Shown one piece after another: positions 54,848 to 63,756 of a stretch of 64,000 bases of DNA. A program made the position numbers and the translations under genes. Position 1 is the first letter of the stretch. The number at the start of each line of letters is the position of its first letter. Under the pieces are notes generated by a model. That model saw only the letters and a list, made by a program, of their open reading frames with translations, was not told the DNA's origin and did no database searches. This DNA comes from Verrucomicrobiota bacterium (GTDB lineage: Bacteria; Verrucomicrobiota; Verrucomicrobiia; Opitutales; UBA953), in assembly GCA_030830965.1 (NCBI GenBank), contig JAURLX010000018.1:27628-91627 (forward strand). Direction: 5' to 3'.

Positions 54848-55696
54848 TCAGCGCAGGACGGATTTAAGGAACTCCCGGATGACCCGGCGGGAATCCTCGG
54901 AATCAAACTCCTTGCCGCCATGTCCGGCCCCGTAGACGGGCTGATAGACGGAAAAAACCCCGACCGCGCGGAGTCGGTCATGCAGGCGCTGGCTCTGGTC
55001 GATGGGCACCTGGGAATCCTTGTCGCCATGCATGATCAGGAAGGGCACGTCGCCGGCCGAGGCCAGATGCAGGGCGCTGGCGGACTTCGCCAAGGCGGGC
55101 CGATCCATCACGATTCCTCCCAGGAGCAGCGCGCCGTTGGCCTTGGCGAGGTCCTCGCGGGTTCGGCCTTCGGATAGGACGTTCGGTGGCATGGTCAGCA
55201 GGTCGCTCGGGCCGTACCAGTCGATCACCGCACGGATGCGATCCTCGGGCTCGGCGTCGGCCGTGCCGAGGACGGAGACCAGATGCCCGCCGGCGGATCC
55301 GCCCCAAGCGACGATGCGCTTGGCATCGATGCCGTATTTGTCGGCGTTGACCTTCAGCCAACGTACGGCCGCCCGGAGGTCCTCCAGCTGGGCCGGCCAG
55401 CGATGGTCCGGGATGAGGCGGTAATTCATGCTGGCGATCACGTAGCCCTCGGGGGCCAGCCACGTCGCCGGGCAACGGTCCTTGCTGCCCGCCTTCCACC
55501 CCCCGCCGTGCACCCAGAGGATCGTGGGCAGACGCCGCTTCGGGGCGTCGGCCGGCAGGTAGAGGTCGAGCTTCAGCGTCTCTTCGCCCGGCGTCGAGTA
55601 GACCAGGTCCTTGGCGAGCTTCACGCCCTCGGGCAGCTTTGGTGCCTTCTGGGCGAGGACGGTCAGGGCGAGGAGCAAGGGGAGCAGATGACGCAT
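54848..55696 (-). CDS. Exported alpha/beta hydrolase (esterase)
   Basis: A 282-residue esterase of the BD-FAE/carboxylesterase-like group with signal peptide MRHLLPLLLALTVLA. Oxyanion motif HGGG is at 63-66, the nucleophile elbow WGGSAGGH at 131-138 (Ser134), an Asp in FLIMHGDKDSQVP and a His in YGAGHGGKEF. This gives a complete Ser-Asp-His triad. It resembles the esterase at 750-1598 in plan. ATG 55696 is used; a longer frame adds thirteen unlikely residues. It probably deacylates plant or algal polysaccharide side groups, but the substrate is not known. Confidence 0.88.
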   Translation of the reverse strand: MRHLLPLLLALTVLAQKAPKLPEGVKLAKDLVYSTPGEETLKLDLYLPADAPKRRLPTILWVHGGGWKAGSKDRCPATWLAPEGYVIASMNYRLIPDHRWPAQLEDLRAAVRWLKVNADKYGIDAKRIVAWGGSAGGHLVSVLGTADAEPEDRIRAVIDWYGPSDLLTMPPNVLSEGRTREDLAKANGALLLGGIVMDRPALAKSASALHLASAGDVPFLIMHGDKDSQVPIDQSQRLHDRLRAVGVFSVYQPVYGAGHGGKEFDSEDSRRVIREFLKSVLR

Positions 55697-55735
55697 GAGG
55701 AAGTGATGGGGAATCCTGACAGGATGGGGAAACAA

Positions 55736-55762
55736 AAAGGGCCGGCGCGGGGCCGGCCCTTT
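55736..55762 (-). terminator. Intrinsic terminator after the helical-repeat gene (minus strand)
   Basis: On the minus strand an AAAGGGCCGGC arm pairs perfectly with GCCGGCCCTTT around a five-base loop, forming an 11-bp stem, and the T-run extends to TTTTT at 55738-55734. It lies between the stop of the repeat gene (55778) and the start of the esterase (55696), ending the repeat gene's transcript. Confidence 0.85.
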
Positions 55763-55777
55763 CGGCTCAGACAGCGC

Positions 55778-56380
55778 TCACTTGAGCAGCTCGGCGGCCT
55801 CAGGATGGTCCTTGAGGAACGCCTCCCTCTGCTCAGGGCTCATGCCGTCGAGCTTCTCCTTTAGGCGCGCCTTGAGCTTCTCCTTCTGCTCGGGCGTAGC
55901 CTTGTCCATGCGCTCCTTCATGCGGTCCTTGAGCTTTTCCTTCTGCTCAGGGGTGAGGGAGTCGAACTTCTCCTTGGCCCGGTCCTTCAGCTTCTCCTTC
56001 TGTTCCGGGGTCAGGTCATTCGCCTTGTCCCGGAGATTGCCCAGCTTCTCCTTCAGTTCCGGATGCTTCTCAAGGAACTCCTTGCGCTCCTCGGGCGACA
56101 TGTCGGCCAGCTTCTTGCGGAGCTCGGGCGAAGGACCCTGGGGGTGGTCGCCCGCGTGGAGCTTCGCCAGCTTTTCGCGGAGCTCCGGATGCTTCTTGAG
56201 GAAATCCCTGCGCTCCTCGGGGCTCATCGCCTCGAGCTTCTTGCGGAGGTCGGCGAGGTCGGGATGGTCGGGACGGGCGGAGCGGCTGGCTCCGGGCTTG
56301 GCTTCCGGACGTCCGGGACGTCCTTCAGGGGCGGCGATGAGCGCGGCGGCGGAGAGCAGGAGGAGTGCGGGGAGTTTCAT
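55778..56380 (-). CDS. Exported charged helical-repeat protein
   Basis: A 200-residue protein with a signal peptide (about 1-17) followed by a Pro/Arg-rich stretch and then almost pure charged alpha-helix. Three consecutive 19-residue units (about 123-141, 142-160 and 161-179), each built around TPEQKEKLK, follow two longer copies of the form MSPEERRDFLKKHPELREK. The sequence resembles the DUF3106-like or Spy-like class of heptad-rich secreted proteins, but I cannot assign a family. It could be a periplasmic chaperone, scaffold or spacer. A strong terminator follows it. It is unlike the neighbouring enzymes in composition (rich in Lys, Glu and Leu). Confidence 0.75.
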   Translation of the reverse strand: MKLPALLLLSAAALIAAPEGRPGRPEAKPGASRSARPDHPDLADLRKKLEAMSPEERRDFLKKHPELREKLAKLHAGDHPQGPSPELRKKLADMSPEERKEFLEKHPELKEKLGNLRDKANDLTPEQKEKLKDRAKEKFDSLTPEQKEKLKDRMKERMDKATPEQKEKLKARLKEKLDGMSPEQREAFLKDHPEAAELLK

Positions 56381-56420
56381 GGCTGTCTTTTGAACCCCGC
56401 CCCCTGGCCTAAAGTTTCGC

Positions 56421-57827
56421 TCAGGCGATCAGTTCCCGGATAACCTCCCCGCCGAATTGGCTGAGCTGCTTGAACCGCCCCGCATGATAGAAGGTAAGCC
56501 GATTGTCGTCGAGGCCTAGTAGCCTCAGCAGGGTCACGTGGAAGTCTCGAACATGCCTCTTCAGATCGACCGCCTCCATGCCGAGCTCATCGGTCGCCCC
56601 GAAGGTATGGCCGGCCTTGCACCCGCCCCCCGCCATCCAGATGGTCATGGCGTTGGGATTATGGTCGCGCCCGTAGGCGGTGCCCTGCCGGACGCCGTTG
56701 TCGGGCGTTCGGCCGAACTCGCCGCACCAGACGACCAAGGTGCTGTCAAGCAGGCCGCGACGCTTCAGGTCGGCGATCAGGGCGGCGATGGGCCGGTCGA
56801 CGGCACCGACGAGATTCCCATGCGCGCGCTCGATGAAGTCGTGGCTGTCCCAGGAGCCGTGGTAGAGCTGGACGAATCGTACGCCCTTCTCGACGAGCTT
56901 GCGGGCAAGGAGGCACTTGCGGCCGAAGGAAGCGGTGACGGGCGAATCGAGCCCGTACTCCTCCCGGACGCGCGCCGATTCGCCGGCGAGGTCGAGGGCC
57001 TCCGGGACCTGGGCCTGCATACGGAAGGCCAGCTCATAGCTCTCCATCCGCGCGGCCAGGTCGTCGCGTCCGGGATGGGCCTCCGCATGGGCGGCATTGA
57101 GCTTGGCGAGGAGGTCGAGATTGGCGCGCTGCCGGTCGCGGCTCACGCCATGAGGAGGCAGGAGGTCCAGCACCGGCGCGCCCTTGGGGCGGAGCGGCGT
57201 GCCCTGCAACCTGGCAGGCAGGTAGCCGCTGCCCCAGTTGGCCGCGCCGCCCTGCGGATGACTGGCCTCGGGCAGGACGACGAACCCCGGCAGATCCTTG
57301 TTCACCGACCCGAGTCCGTAGTTCACCCAGGCGCCGATACCGGGATCGCCGCCGAAGCGGTTCCCGGTGTTCATCTGATACATCGCGGTGGGGTGGTTGA
57401 CGCTGTCGACGGTGCAGCCGCGCCAGAAGCACAGCTCATCGGCGACCTTGGCGAGGTGCGACCAGTTCTCGGCCATGTCCGCGCCGCTCTGGCCGGCCTT
57501 GATGAACTTGAAAGGACTCCGCACGTAATAGCGCCGGCCGCTCTCCATGGCCGACTTCTGCTTCCCCTCGCGCACGAACTCCTTGAGATGCATGCGCTCG
57601 AGCGCAGGCTTGGGGTCGAAGGTGTCGATGTGCGAGGGGCCGCCCTCCATCATCAGGAAGATGACGTTCTTGGCCTTGGCCGGAAGGTGCGGCCCGCTCA
57701 CGCCGGCGCGCCTGGCCTCGTCGGCCAGCAGCGAGGTGAAGGCGACGGAGCCGAGCGAGGCGCCCATGCCGTAGAGGAAGTCGCGGCGGGCGAGCCTGGG
57801 ATGCGGGAATGTTCCGTCAGGGCGCAT
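56421..57827 (-). CDS. DUF1501 protein
   Basis: A 468-residue DUF1501 protein with a Tat-like signal, RLARRDFLYGMGASLG, at about residues 11-26. It carries the full family pattern: KNVIFLMMEGGPSHIDTFDPKP, HPTAMYQMNTGNRFGGDPG, LARKLVEKGVRFVQLYHGS, WCGEFGRTPDNG, YGRDHNPNAMTIWMAGGG and a C-terminal KQLSQFGGEVIRELIA. Alkaline-phosphatase fold; reaction unknown. Its ATG lies inside the end of the upstream DUF1549/DUF1553 gene, overlapping by eleven bases, so translational coupling is again likely. Confidence 0.92.
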   Translation of the reverse strand: MRPDGTFPHPRLARRDFLYGMGASLGSVAFTSLLADEARRAGVSGPHLPAKAKNVIFLMMEGGPSHIDTFDPKPALERMHLKEFVREGKQKSAMESGRRYYVRSPFKFIKAGQSGADMAENWSHLAKVADELCFWRGCTVDSVNHPTAMYQMNTGNRFGGDPGIGAWVNYGLGSVNKDLPGFVVLPEASHPQGGAANWGSGYLPARLQGTPLRPKGAPVLDLLPPHGVSRDRQRANLDLLAKLNAAHAEAHPGRDDLAARMESYELAFRMQAQVPEALDLAGESARVREEYGLDSPVTASFGRKCLLARKLVEKGVRFVQLYHGSWDSHDFIERAHGNLVGAVDRPIAALIADLKRRGLLDSTLVVWCGEFGRTPDNGVRQGTAYGRDHNPNAMTIWMAGGGCKAGHTFGATDELGMEAVDLKRHVRDFHVTLLRLLGLDDNRLTFYHAGRFKQLSQFGGEVIRELIA

Positions 57828-60609
57828 GGGCGAATTCGTTGGAGTTGAACAGGACGAGGCAGAGGTCCGCCAGCGCACGCACGCGGTCGTCGACGTCGGC
57901 AGGCTGGAGATCGGGCACGAACTCCGCATTGGCATGCAGGCGTTCGGTGAAGGAGAACGGGGTGCCGGTGTTCTCTTCGATCGCGTCGCGCCTCACCTCG
58001 ACGGGCGGCAGGACGGGCGCGGGCTTTGGACCGAGCAGGGATTTCACGCGCGCCCAATGGGCGAGGGATTCGCGCGATTCGGCCGGCGAGGGATCGCGGC
58101 CCAGCGCCGCCCTGAAGCAGCGCCGCACGGCCTCCGCATCGTCGGCATCCCGCGCCGACTTCGCCGCCAAGGCCAAGGCGCGCGCGTGCGAGTCGGCTCC
58201 GTTGAACAACGCAAACGCCTGCGGCGCGACGACCGACTCCTCCCGCTTCTCGCAGGAGAAGTCCGAGGGGGGTTGGTTGAACACCTCCATGCGGGGGTCG
58301 GGCAGGCCCCTGAGACGGAGGACGTAGAGCGAACGGCGATGGCGCTGCTCAGGCCGAGGGTTCGGCGTCCACGCGGCCGCGAAGGTCCCCATGACCTGGC
58401 GGGGCTGCAGGGCCGCCTCCTGGTTGATCTCAGGCCGGCAGGGGATGCCGCCCACGCTTCGGTTGAGCTCGCCGGTCGCGGCCAGCATGGAGTCGCGCAG
58501 TTCCTCGGCGGTGAGCCTTCTCGGAGGGAAGACAGCGAGGGATTCTCCCTTGGGATCCCTGGCGGCGATCGCCGCGGGGTCGGGATGCACGGAGGCGCGG
58601 CGGTAGGTCTCGCTTGAGAGGATGAGCCGGTGGAGATCCTTGAAGGTCCGCCCCTTCGCGATGAACTCGGAGGCCAGCCAGTCGAGCAGTTCCGGATGCG
58701 TCGGACGGCCCCCGGTCGAGCCGAAGTTGTTGGGGTTGGCGGCGAGGGGCTTGCCGAAGTGCCACTGCCAGACACGGTTGACGATGGCGCGCGCGGCCAG
58801 GGGGTTCGCCGGATGCACGATCCAGTCAGCAAGTCCCTTGCGACGACCGACCGGGAAAGAGGGCACGGCGGAAGGCACGGCGGTCAGGACCCCGAGCACG
58901 CCGGGAGCGACCTTGGGGCCTGGGGAGAACGGGTCGCCGCCGTTGAGGATGACCGCGTCCTCCCACTCGCCCTCCGCGAAGGGGTCGGCCGGGGGACGCA
59001 CGGGTGCGTTGACCGACGCCACTTTCGGGGTGCGGCCGTCGAAGACCGAGAGCGCGAAGGGCTCATACCGCTCCAGTTCCCATTTCAGACGCTCCAGTCC
59101 CTTGCGGGCGATTCTCTCAAGGCCGATCTCCTCGGGGGTCCAGCCCAGCATCCGCGGCGGAAACCTGTCCTCGGCGACCTTCCGGCTCAGCAGGTACTGG
59201 CGGGCGCCCGCGAAACGCGAGCCCCTCACCTTGCCCGCCTTCGACAGGGCTTCCTTCCACGGCGCGTCGTCCACCCCGCTCGACTTGAACCAGGCCTCGG
59301 TGGCGGCGACGGACTTCTCATCCAGCTGCCGCAGGGTCTCCTCGTGCCCCTCGCGGGCAGCCAGGAGATGCCTGCGTTCATCGAATCCGCTCTGGTTCTC
59401 GGTCGGCAGGAACGGCGCGGGGCGCTCCGCCAGCTGGGTGGTCCGGAACACGGCCTGGACGGCGTAATAGTCGCGCGTGGCGATGGGATCGAACTTGTGG
59501 TCATGGCAGCGGGCGCACTGCAGGGACTGGGCCAGGAAGGTTTCGCCGACGGCGTTGGTCACGTCGTCGAGGAATCGCTGACGGGCGACCTTGGGCACCT
59601 CCATTGAGGTGAGCTCCCAGGGGCCCATCCGCAGGAACCCGACGGCGACCAGCATCTCAGGATCATCGGGGGCGATTTCATCGCCCGCGACCTGCTCCCG
59701 GATGAACCGGTCATAGGGTTTGTCGACGTTGAAGGAGCGCACGACGTAATCCCGGTAGCGCCAGGCGCCGCCGCGCTCGTAGTCATTGGCGAAGCCCGAC
59801 GAATCGGCGTAGCGGACGACGTCCAGCCAGTGCTGGGCCATACGCTCGCCGTAGTGAGGCGAAGCCAGCAGGCGGTCGACGACCTTGGCGAACGCCGTGG
59901 CGTCATCGGATGGGTCGGCGAGGAAGGCCTCCGCCTCCGCCTCGCTCGGAGGCAGGCCCGTGAGACCGTAGCTGACTCTACGAAGGAGGGTGCGACGGTC
60001 GGCCTGCGGCGCGGGTTTCAGGCCCTCGGGGGTCCGGGCGCGGATGAAGGCGTCGACGGGGTGGCCGCCCGAGGGAGGCGCCGTTTTCGACAGCGGCATG
60101 TAGGCCCAGAGAGACTCGGGCTTGTAGCGACGGCCGTCCCACTCCGGCGACAGCCCTCCCCCGCTCTTCATGGTCACGCCGTCCTCGGCGTCCCACGCCG
60201 CCTTGCGCGTGAGCAGGATCTCCTTGGTGCGCGCCTCGCCGGGCAGGGCCGCGCCCTTCTCGATCCAATCGCGGACCCAGCGCAGTTGCTCCGATGTCAG
60301 CCGCTCGGCCTGTTTCGGTGGCATGGGCTCCCAGTCATCATGGACCCGCTCGACGGAGAGGAACATCGGACTCTCCTGCGGCTTTCCGACGACGACGGAG
60401 GGTTTGCCGCTTTCCCCGCCCTTGAGCAGGGCGTCCGGCCGGCGCAGGTCCAGCTCGCCCTTAATCTTCTCGGGATCCCGGCCGTGGCAGCCTAGGCACT
60501 TGTCCTGCAACAGGGGCTGGATGCGCCTCACAAAAAGCTCCTCCGAGGACTGCCCCTGCAGGGCAACTACCAGGAACATCGGGATGAGCCTGAGGAGGGG
60601 TCCGGACAC
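57817..60609 (-). CDS. PSCyt1-DUF1549-DUF1553 protein
   Basis: A 930-residue exported protein. The signal peptide includes IPMFLVVALQGQ. The heme domain opens FVRRIQPLLQDKCLGCHGRD, with CLGCH at 38-42. DUF1549 contains LTGLPPSEAEAEAFLAD, HYGERMAQHWLDVVRYADS and CARCHDHKFDPIA. DUF1553 contains ARAIVNRVWQWHFGKPL, GGRPTHPELLDWLAS and RRLTAEELRDSMLAATG. The start is GTG 60609; ATG 60579 ten residues later is an alternative that would shorten the signal peptide. The function of this PVC family is not established. It overlaps the following DUF1501 gene and faces away from the SGNH-like gene. Confidence 0.92.
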   Translation of the reverse strand: MSGPLLRLIPMFLVVALQGQSSEELFVRRIQPLLQDKCLGCHGRDPEKIKGELDLRRPDALLKGGESGKPSVVVGKPQESPMFLSVERVHDDWEPMPPKQAERLTSEQLRWVRDWIEKGAALPGEARTKEILLTRKAAWDAEDGVTMKSGGGLSPEWDGRRYKPESLWAYMPLSKTAPPSGGHPVDAFIRARTPEGLKPAPQADRRTLLRRVSYGLTGLPPSEAEAEAFLADPSDDATAFAKVVDRLLASPHYGERMAQHWLDVVRYADSSGFANDYERGGAWRYRDYVVRSFNVDKPYDRFIREQVAGDEIAPDDPEMLVAVGFLRMGPWELTSMEVPKVARQRFLDDVTNAVGETFLAQSLQCARCHDHKFDPIATRDYYAVQAVFRTTQLAERPAPFLPTENQSGFDERRHLLAAREGHEETLRQLDEKSVAATEAWFKSSGVDDAPWKEALSKAGKVRGSRFAGARQYLLSRKVAEDRFPPRMLGWTPEEIGLERIARKGLERLKWELERYEPFALSVFDGRTPKVASVNAPVRPPADPFAEGEWEDAVILNGGDPFSPGPKVAPGVLGVLTAVPSAVPSFPVGRRKGLADWIVHPANPLAARAIVNRVWQWHFGKPLAANPNNFGSTGGRPTHPELLDWLASEFIAKGRTFKDLHRLILSSETYRRASVHPDPAAIAARDPKGESLAVFPPRRLTAEELRDSMLAATGELNRSVGGIPCRPEINQEAALQPRQVMGTFAAAWTPNPRPEQRHRRSLYVLRLRGLPDPRMEVFNQPPSDFSCEKREESVVAPQAFALFNGADSHARALALAAKSARDADDAEAVRRCFRAALGRDPSPAESRESLAHWARVKSLLGPKPAPVLPPVEVRRDAIEENTGTPFSFTERLHANAEFVPDLQPADVDDRVRALADLCLVLFNSNEFAHAP

Positions 60610-60670
60610 GGCTCAAAGCATAGCGAAGCGGCGGTCAACACAAGCCGAACGCTCCATTTTTCTTCATATC

Positions 60671-60683
60671 AAGGTCGGACCTT
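60671..60683 (+). promoter_or_regulatory. Palindrome AAGGTC-G-GACCTT, candidate operator/promoter
   Basis: A perfect 6-bp inverted repeat with a single-base centre lies in the 88-base divergent region. It overlaps the start of TATTAT (60683-60688), a good -10-like hexamer ten bases before ATG 60698. The position suggests an operator beside a promoter giving a very short or leaderless transcript. No regulator is encoded nearby. Confidence 0.4.
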
Positions 60684-60697
60684 ATTATGAAGTCACC

Positions 60698-61471
60698 ATG
60701 TCCCTTCGCCCGATCGTCCTGCTGCTCCTTGCCTGCCGCCTCGTCGGGGCCGACCCGGCGAGGGTGCTCTTCATCGGGAACAGCTACACCGGGACGAACG
60801 CGCTCCCCAAGGTGTTCACCGAGATGACCCGCTCCGCCGGGAGGAAGGTCCCGGAGGTGAAGTCATCGACGCCCGGAGGCAGGACGCTGGAGAATCATCT
60901 CACGATCAAGGGCAGCATGGACCTCATCGACGCTGGCGGATGGGACGTGGTCGTGCTCCAAGGGCACAGCCAGGAGGCCGCCCTGTCCGAGACCGACCCG
61001 GCTAAGCGCAAGGCCTTCCTCGGGTCGGCCCACGCGCTCTGCGAACGCGTGAGGGCGAAGAGCCCTCAGGCCAGAATCATCCTCTACATGACCTGGGCAC
61101 GCCACGCAGACCTGTGGAAGGACCCCAAGGGCCGCGAGCTCGCGGACAAACTGGGCAAGGACCCGACGGACATGCAGGCGCGCATCCGCAAGTGGTATGA
61201 GACGGCGGCGGACGCGGAACGGTGCGAGCTGGCCCCGGTCGGCCTGGCCTGGGAGGCCAACTACCGCTCGGCTTCGCCGCTGCGCCTGCACACGCCTGAC
61301 CAATCGCATCCGGTGTTCGCCGGCACCTACCTCGCCTCGCTAGTCATCTTCGGCCGGATCTACGGCCCAGTGAAGGAGCCGATCACGTGGACCGGAGAGG
61401 GCAAGGCCAAGGTCGACGACGGCGATGCCGTCCGTCTGCGCCGCTTCGCCGAGACCGCGCTCGCGCGCTGA
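60698..61471 (+). CDS. Exported SGNH/GDSL-like hydrolase
   Basis: A 257-residue exported esterase-like protein with signal peptide MSLRPIVLLLLACRLVGA. ARVLFIGNSYTGTN holds the block I Ser (GNSY). DVVVLQGHSQE and a C-terminal TPDQSHPVFAGTYLA give the Asp-x-x-His-like pair expected in SGNH hydrolases. Likely an acyl- or acetyl-ester hydrolase acting on polysaccharide; it is also similar to DUF4886-type proteins. ATG 60698 begins the signal peptide; the frame is open upstream through the divergent gene, so the longer version is rejected. Confidence 0.85.
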   Translation: MSLRPIVLLLLACRLVGADPARVLFIGNSYTGTNALPKVFTEMTRSAGRKVPEVKSSTPGGRTLENHLTIKGSMDLIDAGGWDVVVLQGHSQEAALSETDPAKRKAFLGSAHALCERVRAKSPQARIILYMTWARHADLWKDPKGRELADKLGKDPTDMQARIRKWYETAADAERCELAPVGLAWEANYRSASPLRLHTPDQSHPVFAGTYLASLVIFGRIYGPVKEPITWTGEGKAKVDDGDAVRLRRFAETALAR

Positions 61472-61474
61472 CGT

Positions 61475-61729
61475 TCAACCCGAGCCATGGAGGATGCCGC
61501 CGCAGAAACTGTAGCCGGCCTTCTCGACGCGGACGCCTGCTTCCGCCTCGTGCCAGCTACGGGTTTCGCGCCGGACATCGCTCACGATTGAGCAGCAGCG
61601 GAGGACGAGCCTCCGGATCCGCCCCGCCTTGACGCGCCTGCGCGCGCCCCAGAGCGGAGCGGATTCGACCAGTGCCACCACCGTGATCAGGATCAACGTC
61701 AGCGCCGGACCAAGGGACGCGCAGTTCAT
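61475..61729 (-). CDS. Small hypothetical protein with one hydrophobic segment (uncertain)
   Basis: An 84-residue ORF filling most of the 323-base gap between the SGNH-like gene and the large hydrolase. MNCASLGPALTLILITVVAL includes a probable membrane helix or signal (about 5-22). The rest is basic and cysteine-containing (LVLRCCSIV, YSFCGGILHG). Third-codon positions are mostly G or C, as in its neighbours, and its stop lies three bases past the end of the convergent gene, as at most convergent junctions in this window. No family is recognised. The frame extends 33 codons upstream into the hydrolase end; a chance ORF is possible. Confidence 0.4.
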   Translation of the reverse strand: MNCASLGPALTLILITVVALVESAPLWGARRRVKAGRIRRLVLRCCSIVSDVRRETRSWHEAEAGVRVEKAGYSFCGGILHGSG

Positions 61730-61794
61730 GCCTATGAAACAGCGGCGCTGATCGCAGGTTGCCCGTTTAGGGTATTGTGCCCAGACGGGACAGG

Positions 61795-63756
61795 TCAGCG
61801 GCGCGTCTCCCACGACTCGCTGAACCATCCTGCTTCCACGATCCTGCCTGGCAGGAAGGTCGAGGGGGGCTCGCGGATGTCGACCAGCGCCCAGTCAGGC
61901 AGCTTGGGTGTCTGCAGCGCGTTGGTGAGGTTGCTTCCCTGACGGAAGGTATAGCCGCTGTTGAGGACGACATACCGTGTGGGTGCCTCGGGGTTGGGAT
62001 AGATCAGGATCGGGACATGATGCGCGGCCTCGGCGGACACCCCGGCCACGGTGACGGTGCCGGCCCCCCACCGGACGGGCAGGCGCGACTCAAGACGGGC
62101 GATCACTCGGTTGGATTCGGCGTCCCCCCACAGAATGAGGTTCGCCGAGGCAGCCAGCGCCGGGGTCACGTCGACGTCGTCGACAGTCCTGGCCTCTCCT
62201 CGGAAGTTGACCTGCCAGTTGCTCTGAGCCAACCGCATCTCGGCGGACGTCCAGGCCGCGACGGCGGGGTTGGAGGACCTACCCGTCGGACGCACGAATA
62301 CGAAAGCGTCCATGAATGCGTCGTCGATCGGCCCCTGGAGATCATGACGTTTCTGCAACGCCGGGGAGAGCAGGTTCAGCGTCCGGGGATCGGCCCACCG
62401 GCCTCCCACCTTGAGGAATCGCGTCACCCCGGAGAAATCCTGTCCGTCGATGCTCACGCGAGGGGGACCCTCCCCCGCCCATGCGGCGGGGAGATCTAGG
62501 GACAGATCGGTCACCCCTTTGGTCACGACCTCGATCCTGCCGGGGCCGACCTTGCGGGCGTCCACCTCCGAGATCTTCCAATGCTCCTCCAGGGCGTTCA
62601 CCCTGACCCAGTCGATCTCGTTGTATTTAAGGGTGGGCGTGGAGAGCCTGATACGTTCCGGTGCCTTGGGGCGACCCTTCTCGACGGCGGCGTCCATCAA
62701 GGCGTCGAGCGCCTTCTTGGTCTCAGGATGATATTTGTGCCCCGTCTTCGGGCCCACCAGCTCTGGAATCTCGAAGCCCCTGGCCTTGGCCGCATCGACC
62801 ATCTTGCGTCCCTGCCAGCGGGCAGGGTCCTCGTCCCCGCAGTAAAGGAAGACAGGTCGGTTGGAGAGGTTCAGGACATACCCCGGGACGTCGTAGAGGG
62901 CGTAGAGCCTGCGCTCCCAGGGGGTCGGCGGGGTCCTGCCCTGTGCGTCCACCTTGGCATATTCAGCGGTCTCGACGAACCCCGCCCCGGGGGTGATGGC
63001 GGCAAAAAGCCCGACATGCTGGGCGCCGACATGCCAGGCGCCCGCCCCGCCCATGGAGAAGCCGCGCAGGGCCACATGGTCACGGCTGCAGGCATATTCC
63101 CGGATGGCATGCTCCATGGCCTCCAGGACGTCCACCTCCCCGGCGAACTTGTAGGCGTTGCAGAACCGACCGTAGATATTGAGGGTGATCAGTCTGGGCG
63201 GAGGCGGGGTCTTGGACTTGCCGCCCTGCGAGGTAAGAAAGGCCAATTCGGTCAGGACGTCGCTGCGCCCATGCAGCCAGACATCGAGCCGTCCGCCCTG
63301 GTCCGGACGGTCTGCGGGAATGACCAGGCCGTAGGGCTGGATTGAGCCGTCGATCCGGGACCGATACCCGCGGACGACGTTGCCGGTGGCGGTCCGCCAG
63401 GGGGTCCGGCCGGCCTTGAGCTCAGCCAGACGCTCCTCGCCGGCTTTCAGGAGATTCCGGGCGTCGGCCAGCTGCTTGACGGAATAGACCTCATTGAGTT
63501 CCACGGCCCAAAGCACGGCTTTTGCGAAGATTTCGACGTCGGGGACGTATTCGACGACCCCCTTGGCCAGAACCCCGGGCCGAGCTACGGCGTCGATCTC
63601 GGCTTGAAGCCTGCGCCCGGCCGTCAGGAGCTCCGCACGTTCCCTCTCCGGGATGACAATGCCGGGAGGAGGGCTCTTGGCGTTCTGGTTCTGTGCTCCC
63701 AGTGGCGCGAGAGGGCAGAAAGCCAGAAGGACGAGGAGCAGGTGTCGGGGAGACAT
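61795..63756 (-). CDS. Exported prolyl-oligopeptidase/PHB-depolymerase-like hydrolase
   Basis: A 653-residue exported protein with signal peptide MSPRHLLLVLLAFCPLAPLGA. A helical N-terminal segment (about 30-110) is followed by an alpha/beta hydrolase core whose nucleophile elbow is LRGFSMGGAGAWH. YCGDEDPARWQG supplies a likely Asp and TGHKYHPE a likely His. The C-terminal 230 residues are beta-rich and unassigned, ending RIVEAGWFSESWETRR. Similar large hydrolases are frequent in PVC genomes near polysaccharide enzymes; the substrate may be a peptide, ester or polymer. ATG 63756 is chosen at the signal peptide, rejecting the 45-codon upstream extension. Confidence 0.85.
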   Translation of the reverse strand: MSPRHLLLVLLAFCPLAPLGAQNQNAKSPPPGIVIPERERAELLTAGRRLQAEIDAVARPGVLAKGVVEYVPDVEIFAKAVLWAVELNEVYSVKQLADARNLLKAGEERLAELKAGRTPWRTATGNVVRGYRSRIDGSIQPYGLVIPADRPDQGGRLDVWLHGRSDVLTELAFLTSQGGKSKTPPPPRLITLNIYGRFCNAYKFAGEVDVLEAMEHAIREYACSRDHVALRGFSMGGAGAWHVGAQHVGLFAAITPGAGFVETAEYAKVDAQGRTPPTPWERRLYALYDVPGYVLNLSNRPVFLYCGDEDPARWQGRKMVDAAKARGFEIPELVGPKTGHKYHPETKKALDALMDAAVEKGRPKAPERIRLSTPTLKYNEIDWVRVNALEEHWKISEVDARKVGPGRIEVVTKGVTDLSLDLPAAWAGEGPPRVSIDGQDFSGVTRFLKVGGRWADPRTLNLLSPALQKRHDLQGPIDDAFMDAFVFVRPTGRSSNPAVAAWTSAEMRLAQSNWQVNFRGEARTVDDVDVTPALAASANLILWGDAESNRVIARLESRLPVRWGAGTVTVAGVSAEAAHHVPILIYPNPEAPTRYVVLNSGYTFRQGSNLTNALQTPKLPDWALVDIREPPSTFLPGRIVEAGWFSESWETRR

